Of a DNA stretch of 64,000 bases, positions 55,628 through 64,000 are shown one piece after another. The DNA is taken from NCBI RefSeq assembly GCF_000224145.3, contig NC_020178.2:1476100-1540099 (forward strand), read 5' to 3'. Numbering within the stretch: the first letter of the stretch is position 1; every line of letters starts with the position of its first letter. The position numbers and the translations under genes were made by a program. This stretch comes from Ciona intestinalis (lineage: Eukaryota > Chordata > Ascidiacea > Phlebobranchia > Cionidae). The notes beneath the pieces were generated by a model. That model saw only the letters and a program-made list of their open reading frames with translations. It ran no database searches and was not told the DNA's origin.

Positions 55628-56631
55628 TGATGTCATTTATTGTTGATGATGTCATTTGTCCTTGCTGCTGATGTCATTTGAGTGTAACGTCATACTTTTG
55701 TTGGGAATATTTTGAGAGTTTTTCGATATTTTGAGGACCTGCTGTTGTTTTGTGATATCATAATATTGATAAATGAAATCGTGACGTCATACTTTAAGAG
55801 CATAGCTACGTAAAATATGACGTATCGATGTATTATCGCTTCAATGCATTTGCAAAATGTAAAATACAAACGTTCTGCTTCGAATTGGGATTTTTCGAAG
55901 CGATCACATAAAAATATTTTGTTTACCGTATATGTATTTTGGAAATACAGGCTGGTACGCAGTCCTAACCTTTGTAACTTTAAATGGTATGGGGTAGATA
56001 GATGTGTACTAGTACAGTATCTTACATTTGTAACTCCCCAAATACATATTATGTTTTATTGGGCCTCGATGTTTGCGCTCGTTAGCATCGTCTAGCGGAT
56101 GAACAAAATCGTATTTATTTAATGAGGATAGCAACAGTATGGACGCATGTTGAGTTCGGATATGCGTCATTAGAAACAGATTTACGCCTGGTGCTGCTGC
56201 AAATTCGTATAAGCGCTGGCAGAGATATTGTGAGCGCAATTTGGCGCTAGTGAAGAGTCTTCCTCCCACCTTATTTGCTAACCCCTAGGTTAGGGGGTTA
56301 GGTGTTGTCGTGTTGATGGTTAGGGATTTAGTGGTTAGTAGTTAGTGTTTAGTGGTTATAGCGGTTAGGGGTTAGTGGTTAGCAAATAAGGTTGGGGGGG
56401 AAGACTCTTCACTAGCACCCCAAATTTTAACACAAAATTAATTTCCAACACAAATTCCTAACTGTAATTGCTTCACAATAAATATACCATATACATATAC
56501 GGCTCTACGTTTTACTTACTTTGTTGGTCTCTCATTTTGCATTGACCTAATTAAATTTTACTAAGACTATAACAACACAGCAAAGAAAATGACATTTATT
56601 GTTTTCAGGATTGGTTATAGTAGAATATAAA
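55628..56631. other. PMPCA-FOXRED1 intergenic stretch
   Basis: About 1 kb. It holds ATGATGTCATTT-type repeats just after the PMPCA stop, a MITE-B copy at 56243-56419, and a good splice acceptor TTATTGTTTTCAG ending at 56608, 23 bp upstream of the FOXRED1 ATG. That acceptor could serve a 5' UTR intron or spliced-leader trans-splicing, which tunicates use. Confidence 0.5.
56243..56419. mobile_element. MITE-B copy between PMPCA and FOXRED1
   Basis: Ends GGCGCTAGTGAAGAGTCTTC and GAAGACTCTTCACTAGCACC are an almost perfect inverted repeat of 20 bp. The interior is full of GGTTAG/CTAACC blocks. Confidence 0.87.
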
Positions 56632-59600
56632 ATGCTTCCATTGCGTTTAAACTGTTTATGCAAGCATTCTACAACTTTATTGCGAAGATTGAAACAAAAA
56701 CCTCCAAAATATTTACAAATATCTCGTACTTACAAAGAACTAGCAACAATATCTCAGTTTCAAGATCATGAGGTGTACAGTATGCATAGACCCGATCCAG
56801 ACATGAGGGATGGCCCTATTGTATGTCCTGGTAAATATGATTTCAACTTAGCAAATCTGCCTTCAAAACTGTAACCTAGAGGTTATAGTTTCAAGGCTTG
56901 TTGCTGCTACCATTTTGGGCGTATTCTTTAACTTAGTGGTCCCTAATAAACTGTTTAAATTGTCAACTGTACATAAAAATAACCAACCACAAAGTTACAT
57001 ACGTGGTAACTTGTAAGCTGGCACAAGGTGTATGAAACAGATCACCCGTGTTATAACGACTGTCGTTTACCCCGCCATGCGAGAATAAATAAGTTACATA
57101 CGTGGTAACTTGTAAGCAGGAACCAGGTGTATGAAACAGAACCTGTGTTATAACAACTGTCCTTTTGTGGGGCAGCTTATAAGATTTATGTTATTTTAAC
57201 TTTTATTTTGCAAAACCTCTCTGCCATGGTAAACTACCATTAATTATTCTATGGAAGGATGTACTTGTTAAACCGTTTATTCATTACCCCTAACTTTAAT
57301 TCCATGTAATGTTGCATAGAGGGGTAACGGTTATTTGTTCAACTGTTTGTGCCCTATGTATATATCCCTAATTTTACTTCTATATTACAGGCAATGAAGC
57401 TGACTACTTAATACTTGGTGGTGGCATTATGGGTCAAGCCCTTGCGTTTAATATATGGAAAGCAATGGAAACAACTACCGTGCTTAAAGCTTCAAAACAT
57501 TATGGATGTAAAATAGTTGTTGTGGAGCAAGACCCTAGTGTAAGTGATGTAATAATGATTATTATTGTGTCGTATATTTTTTTTATAGGTGAGGGTACAC
57601 ATTGTGTCAGGCCTATATAAGCTCTTATCTAGGTCTTTGGCCTAGTGGTTAGGCTTGTTTCAGGACTGAAAGATAACTGGCCTGGAATTAACATGTATAT
57701 GTATATATTACATGGGTTAGTGGTTAGTCGTTTGTATCAGAACTGAAGGATACCGGGTTCAATACCTAATACTGATAGTATTGACATTGTTCACAGTGTA
57801 TGTGTCTTTGGGCAATACACATAAAACATAACAATCATTGCTTTAGTAAAGTTGTCACTAAAGAGTTGTAGCACCCTGGGTGTCTGGATAAAGGGCAAAC
57901 TTTAGTCTAAATTCCTAGATCTTCTGTCAAGGACTGTAGGCTATTCAATAATCTTAAAAAACTCACTGCAATGTCAAATACCATTTATTTATTTCCTTTT
58001 CTTTCAGTTGCTTGAATCCTCCACAGCGTTATCAGCAGGTGGAATCCGAACTCAGTTCTCAAACCCTGCTAATATTCAACTATCCATGCTCACTGCTGAG
58101 TTTATAAGGGATATCAAAGTGGCAAGTTTGTCTTGTATATTATATGTGTGTATGTCTTGTATATTATATGTGTGTATGTCTTGTATATTACGGTACATGT
58201 TGTTCTAAAGATCATAGGTATGACATTGGGGTGTTTGGTAGGCAAAGATCAGCTTGACTACTTCCTTGACACCTAACAGCAGGGTTCAAGCAATTATACA
58301 GTAGGGTGGTGGAAGACGGGACATCTTTTAACTCTATTTTCTCGCCCCGTTTAGTAGTAAACAAAAAACATTCAAGAAATTATAAAACTATAAGCCCAGA
58401 ACTCCCATTGACCGTTAATAATTGTTTAAAACACGATCAGGATATTTAGATATTATGTGTTAAAGGTGTCCCATCTTCCCCCACTACTATATATTTGATG
58501 TTTATTTTATTAAAAGTTATCACTCTAATTTTAACTTACAACTCTGTATAAATGTACCAATGCTTTTGCTACACAATCCCCCTTAATATACAACTATAAT
58601 AAATAACCTTACATTTACAGCATCTGAGTACAGTGGATAACCAGGACCCCGATGCCCAATACAACCCACAAGGTTACTTAACCATGGCAACACAATCAGG
58701 GGCATCAAGGCTGATGAAGAATTATCAAACTCAAGTGTAAGTTATCTTTTACTTGGTTAGGCCTTTGATTATATAGAAAGTATAAACACCTTTGGGTTTT
58801 AAGGGTCATTATGGTTCTATTCTTTTTAATAAACTCTGATTTTGGTTAGAACTTGGCCATTACCCTGGCAGTGACAGCCACATCTTATCATGTGTTTTAT
58901 AACTCATGTTAAAAGCTAAAACAGCTTAACCCTGTTGTTAGGTGTCTATACAAACAAACAGAGCCAAAGTATATTGCATTCACCACATTAAGCAATGAGG
59001 TTCCCTATGTTTGACAACTATGTGTGTAACTGTATTTTAACAATGTCACCCCAGATTTTACCCTGTTGTTAGGTGTCTATACAAACAAACAGAGCCAAAG
59101 TATATTGCATTCACCACATTAAGCAATGAGGTTCCCTATGTTTGACAACTATGTGTGTAACTGCATTTTAACAATGTCACCCCAGATTTTACCCTGCTGT
59201 TAGGTGTCTATACAAACATGCAGAGCCAAAGTATATTGCATTCACCACATTAATCAATGAGGTTCCCTATGTTTGACAACTATGTGTGTTACTGCGTTTT
59301 AACAATGTCACCCCAGATTTTAGTCAAATTAAAACAATTACACCAACGATTAAATGTTATACTTTATATAAATATATCCACCCTCCCGCAGTGAAACTGG
59401 TGCAAAGATCATGTTATTCACACAAGACCACCTCAAGGAAACATTCCCATGGATTAATGTAGAAGGAATTGAGCTTGCCACTTATGGCTTGGAGAACGAG
59501 GGCTGGTTTGATCCCATGATGTATGTTAACAGTTTCAAGGTAGGTGCCTGTTATTGAGGCCTGGTATATAATATATTTTATATATATATATATATTATTA

Positions 59601-62600
59601 TTTAGGTTGAGGGTTTATATACTGTCATCTGTCATATGGGGCCTAAAGTGTTGGGGTAATGGATCAACTATGACTTAAATGCTTACCTTGATACTTGGCC
59701 TAAATTCCTGTCTATTATGTCCACTGTATATCATTGTAGGTGTTAAGGTATATATACTATATTAGTGGGGTTTAAATCTGAGGCACACCTGAGAGTGAGA
59801 CCTATAGTTTGTTTTAATGGGGTCTAATTGGGGTAAGAGACCAATTTTGGACTAAATCCCTGGGTGTTGGGGTAATAGACCTACATCCCATGCCCCAGGT
59901 GTACCTCACTGAGGGCCTCGCCCTTATAGAATAAAATCTCTATTATTGAGTGTCTATAAACGGCTTGAGTGGGGTCTAGATGGTAGCACCCTGGGTGTTG
60001 GGGTAATAGATCTATATCCCATGCCCCAGGTGTACCTCACTGAAGGCCTCACCCTTATAGAATAAAATCTATATTATTAAGTGTCTATAAACTGCCTCAG
60101 TGGGGTCTACGTGGTAGCACCATGGGTGTTGGGGTATTAGTACTCGATCCCAGGTTTTATTTACCCAGAGTTAAACTACCCTACCCTTTTATAACACCCA
60201 TTATATTTAGGCAAAGAATCCAACCCTAAACATCCACAATGTTAAAGGCAAGGTAGTCGGTTTCAAGAACATAAGAAGTGACCCTGCTTACTTGCCCAAT
60301 ATTGTTGTGATGGCTGATGGTAAAGAGGTTATACAGGATGAGAAGATAGAAGGGGTCTATGTAAGTGTTGCTGTGTTGCAGGGGTCTATGTAAGTGTTGC
60401 AGGGGTGTATGTAAGTGTTGCTGTGTTGCAGGGGTGTGTGTAAGTGTTGCTGTGTTGCAGGGGTGTATGTAAGTGTTGTTGTGTTTTATACCTTAATTTT
60501 AATGTTTAATTTTGCTTCTAGAAGAAAATGTTACTGTAATATCGTAGAATAAAGCTGGTTGAGGTATAGGTTGGAATGTAAATTAAGCTCATATATACAA
60601 AATTAGCAATCTAATGCCCCATCATACCTACACACTATCAAAGAATTTATATAAACAAGGATAAATTGGTACCTTCAGAAAGCAACAGGCTCCAAAATCT
60701 GGTGTGGACCATGTGATAATACCTTGGACATTAGATAATGGGCCAATCCTGGCCTAAATCTTAAGATCCATGGCGCACCATGCTGTTGGACCTCACCCAC
60801 ATAAAATAAAATATATAAGTACTTCTGTACTTGTTAAAAATATAACAAAACTTTCTTTTCAGATAAAAATGCCCGAGCACGAGAAACCGATCTTTGTTAA
60901 AAGTGGAACGACTGTTATATGTTGTGGTGCTATGTCCGGTGAAGTTGCTAGATTGGCTGGGGTGGGTGAGGGGAGGCCAGAAGATGGGAAGTACCTTGAA
61001 TATGAGGTGGGTGGGGGGTATATAGGCAACAAACCTGGGATGGCAGGGTGGGTAGGACAACCCCCTCAAATTTTCTGTAGTAATAAAGACCTGTAGTAAT
61101 AAATTAAAGTGTTTTTAGGGTGTGGTAATTAGTGTTAAAGGCCAAGTTTTTATTAGAGTACAAACAGGCGCATGGCCATTTTAGATTTTGCTTAAATAAG
61201 AGACTGATCATCTCATTAAAGTGAAATATATATATTTTATTGTACAAATGTTGAACTTGATTTTTGTCTGTTTTTTTGTGTGGCACCAGATCCTTACTGT
61301 ATTTCTTTACACATAAATAGTCTTGCCGAATAGTAACAGACAAAAATCAAGTCCAACCAATTGTTGAATAAAATGTATATATTTCGTCTAGAATGGCATC
61401 ATCGGTCTGTTATTCAAATAGTTTTACACAAGAATCGTTCTACTCTGAGCACCAGATCAGGGTTGGATTCACACAAAATATTACAACAGAAATAAGTCTA
61501 ATATTTTTTGTACTAACCACTTTTCACACTTTACCTTCCCAGTTACCAGTCGAGCGTCGTAAGCGCTACGTATACGTCGTCCACTGCCCTGATGCCCCAA
61601 TGTTCGACTTCCCTTTCCTGGTTGATCCATCGGGAGCTTATGCTAGGAGAGACGGATTCGGGGGGAAATATATTTGTGGGATGTCGCCTACTGAGGTGGG
61701 TGTGTACTGGCAACATTGTGTATATATATATATAAGAAGATCTGTATATGAAAGAAACTTTTTCCTCGTGTGGTGGGAAACGACAGTCGTTATAACACGG
61801 GTTATCTGTTTTATACACATCGTGCCAGCTTAGAGTTACCACCTATGTAACTTTGTGGTCAATTATTGTATAAACCCTATGTTTACTTTTGTATAACCTA
61901 ATCCAATATTCATAATGTTTAACACCTAATATATTTCCCTAGGAAAATGAACCTGACATCACTAACCTGGACGTTGATTGTAATTTCTTTGATGAAGAAG
62001 TTTGGCCAAGGTTGGCTCATAGGATTCCAGCCTTTGAAAAACTCAAGGTAAGATGGGGTTATGGTAACAGCAGGGTACAAGAGGTTTTAGGTTTAAGATG
62101 GTTTTTGGTAACAGCAATGTAAAAAAAACTTAGGATTAAAGCTAGGGTGCTAAAACATATAATGGAAACTTAAAGTAATGTGTTTATGGAGATTGTGGTA
62201 CTTTATGTAACACAAGAGTAGTATGCCTGGTGAATGCAATATACTTTGCAACTGTTTGTTTTAAACACACTTACAGCAGGGTAAAATCTGGGGTGACATT
62301 GTTACAATGCAGTTACACACATAGTTGTCAAAAAAGGAAACCTCATTGATTAATGTGGTGAATGCAATATACTTTGGCTCTGCATGTTTGTATAGACACC
62401 TAACAGCAGGGTAAAATCTGGGGTGACATTGTTAAAATACAGTTACACTAATAGTTGTCAAACACAGGAAACCTCATTGATTAATGTGGTGAATGCAATA
62501 TACTTTGGCTCTGCATGTTTGTATAGACACCTAACAGCAGGGTAAAATCTGGGGTGACATTGCTAAAATGCAGTTACACACATGGTTGTCAAACATAGGA

Positions 62601-63615
62601 TATTATGTGCTAAAGTTGTCCTATCTTCCCCGCCCTACTATATATATGTAATAAATATCTTGACATTTGTGCTATATTAACATTAACAACCTACATACCA
62701 ACCTAACCCTTGTACATACAGATGACATCTTCATGGGCTGGTTACTATGATTATAACACATACGATCAGAATGGTGTAATAGGACCTCACCCATACCATC
62801 TAAATCTCTACTTCCTTACTGGCTTTAGGTATGCAGTTCGTTGTTATAATATTCACATAACATAATTAGCAACAATGTTGCATATGTGGTGACTCATTAG
62901 CTGGCACAAGGTACACCAGTGTTATAGCGACTGTGTAACCAGTGTTATACTGTGTTACCAGTGTAATATACTGTGTAACCAGTGTTATACTGTGTTACCA
63001 GACTGAACATCCGTGTTATAAGGACTGTAGTTGCCCCGCCATGCGTGGTTAAATAAGTTGCACACGTGATAACCCATAAGCAGGCACTAGGTGTATGTAA
63101 CAGAACACTCATGTTATAAAGACTGACGTTGCCCTGCAATGCGAGGATAAATAAGTTACATACGTGGTAACTCCTGAGCGGGAACGAGGTGTATGAAACC
63201 CAACACCCGTGTTATAACGACTGTTGCTGCAACACCACGCGAGGATAAATAAGTTACATACGTGGTAAGCGGGCACAAGGTGTATGAAACAGAACACCTG
63301 TGTTATAACGACAGTCGTTTTCCACCACACAAGGAAAGTTTCTTTCATATACAGATCTTCTATATATATATATATATATATAAGTACATAGGTATACACA
63401 ATGTAGCTACCATACAAACCCACACACACACTTATATTACCATCAAACACCTAACTCTATACCTCTACAGTGGCCATGGCTTACAGCAATCATATGGAGC
63501 AACTAAAGCACTTGCAGATCTTATAGTAAAAGGTGAAACAGACATTGATATTTCTCCTTTCTCATTCAATAGGTTTATAAGCAATCAACCATTGCTGGAA
63601 ACCAATATAATATGA
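56632..63615 (+). CDS. FOXRED1: FAD-dependent oxidoreductase domain-containing protein 1
   Basis: Mitochondrial DAO-family flavoprotein needed for complex I assembly. Eleven exons in phase: 56632-56830, 57391-57539, 58008-58118, 58621-58736, 59392-59539, 60211-60360, 60863-61006, 61543-61695, 61943-62047, 62722-62828 and 63471-63615. Predicted 508 residues (human 486). The start [20 protein letters not shown] is a basic targeting sequence. The FAD-binding motif is GGGIMG at residues 76-81, followed by VVVEQDP for the ribose-binding acid. [20 protein letters not shown] is a family block. Near the end, [13 protein letters not shown] and the terminus SPFSFNRF ... ETNII correspond closely to the vertebrate C-terminus. 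An upstream in-frame ATG exists, but the one chosen follows a splice acceptor and gives a targeting peptide. Confidence 0.95.
56885..57170 (+). mobile_element. SINE body with two tail units in FOXRED1 intron 1
   Basis: GAGGTTATAGTTTCAAGGCT resembles the B-box end of the head. Two consecutive tails (AAAGTTACATACGTGGTAAC ... GAGAATAAATAAGTT) follow. Confidence 0.72.
58299..58492 (-). mobile_element. MITE-A copy in FOXRED1 intron 3
   Basis: ACAGTAGGGTGGTGGAAGAC at the left and AGGTGTCCCATCTTCCCCCA at the right form the inverted repeat. Confidence 0.87.
58925..59335 (+). repeat. 130-bp tandem repeat in FOXRED1 intron 4
   Basis: Three units with CCCTGTTGTTAGGTGTCTAT, ACAAACAAACAGAGCCAAAG, TATATTGCATTCACCACATT and AACAATGTCACCCCAGATTT. 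Confidence 0.93.
59800..60150 (+). repeat. 120-bp repeat in FOXRED1 intron 5
   Basis: Two to three diverged units sharing GGGTGTTGGGGTAATAGACC and TGCCTCAGTGGGGTCTA with the RRP7A intron 5 array, in inverted order. Confidence 0.8.
62225..62605 (-). repeat. 130-bp tandem repeat, inverted copy in FOXRED1 intron 9
   Basis: Three units, the reverse complement of the array at 58925-59335: AGCAGGGTAAAATCTGGGGT, GACATTGTTAAAATGCAGTT and AATGCAATATACTTTGGCTC. It is followed directly by the end of a MITE-A at about 62600-62645. Confidence 0.93.
62940..63340 (-). repeat. SINE-tail units in FOXRED1 intron 10
   Basis: Four consecutive tail units of about 90-95 bp (GAGGTGTATGAAACAGAACA, CCTGTGTTATAACGAC, GAGGATAAATAAGTTACATA) without a SINE head. 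A short TA run at about 63360-63382 follows. Confidence 0.85.
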
Positions 63616-64000
63616 GGTAAGAACAAGATATCTGTTTTTAAAGGCAGGTTTAACTAGGGGTGTAGGGTTTAGTAAACAGTCTATTCTATATGGGTGAGGT
63701 TCTACAGTGAGGCATGCCATGGGACCTGGGGTTTAGACCAGAGTTGACCCATTACCCCAACATTGTATATTCTATTCTATATGGGCTTAATAATGTTTTA
63801 ATAATAACATTATTATTTACAAAGTCCATATTTTTCTTTATTTTTTGACAGAATCTCTTCCAAAAATATGGCAATTGTCGCCCATCGTTTACACCTTCCA
63901 ATTTCAAATTTGGTTGGGGAATTTTTCCTATGCAATTTTTATAAAAGCTGCCTAATATGCAATATATATTATGTTTCTGGTGAGGATCATTTATAGGTGT
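63616..64000 (+). other. FOXRED1 3' flank
   Basis: Contains one 96-bp family unit (63680-63785) and AT-rich sequence. ATAAAA at about 63951 is a weak candidate polyadenylation signal. No further gene is visible before the window ends. Confidence 0.5.

Overview
The window looks like a tunicate (Ciona-type) genome. It is AT-rich and intron-dense, with short exons and mostly GT-AG introns. The genes are compact and separated by one to three kilobases. Every intron carries tandem repeats, tRNA-derived SINE fragments and small inverted-repeat elements. There is a 125-base N gap at 10419-10543, flanked by two diverged copies of the same locus. That is the usual mark of an unmerged haplotype in a very polymorphic animal. 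All exon models here were made by hand from splice signals, reading phase and family resemblance.

From left to right there are six protein genes. (1) 120-5931, minus: an SLC16-like monocarboxylate transporter whose 3' end lies off the left edge. (2) 7528-13625, minus: a five-exon gene for a lysine-rich protein with an R-SNARE-like motif, an NPF motif, an acidic dileucine and a cysteine cluster. I recognise no named orthologue. (3) 16411-20252, plus: RRP7A, a small-subunit rRNA processing factor. (4) 23280-49160, plus: a 39-exon gene for a secreted mosaic protein with a WAP-like domain, 28 CCP/sushi modules, MAM, three EGF, one TSP1 and one C-type lectin domain. Its second EGF exon carries a 1-bp frameshift. 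(5) 50353-55627, plus: PMPCA, the alpha subunit of the mitochondrial processing peptidase. (6) 56632-63615, plus: FOXRED1, a mitochondrial FAD oxidoreductase needed for complex I assembly. Genes 5 and 6 are mitochondrial neighbours on the same strand. The rest do not form an obvious pathway.

The most striking non-genic signal is a 71-bp minisatellite that recurs in ten arrays in four genes and often fills almost a whole intron; RRP7A intron 4 is nothing else. Its unit shares a core with the 3' tail of the local tRNA-derived SINE, and a hybrid 113-bp array at 34128-34705 joins features of both. Other introns are filled by separate arrays with units of 24, 30, 38, 42, 96, 115, 120, 125 and 130 bp. 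Two MITE-like families and one hAT-like element are interspersed.
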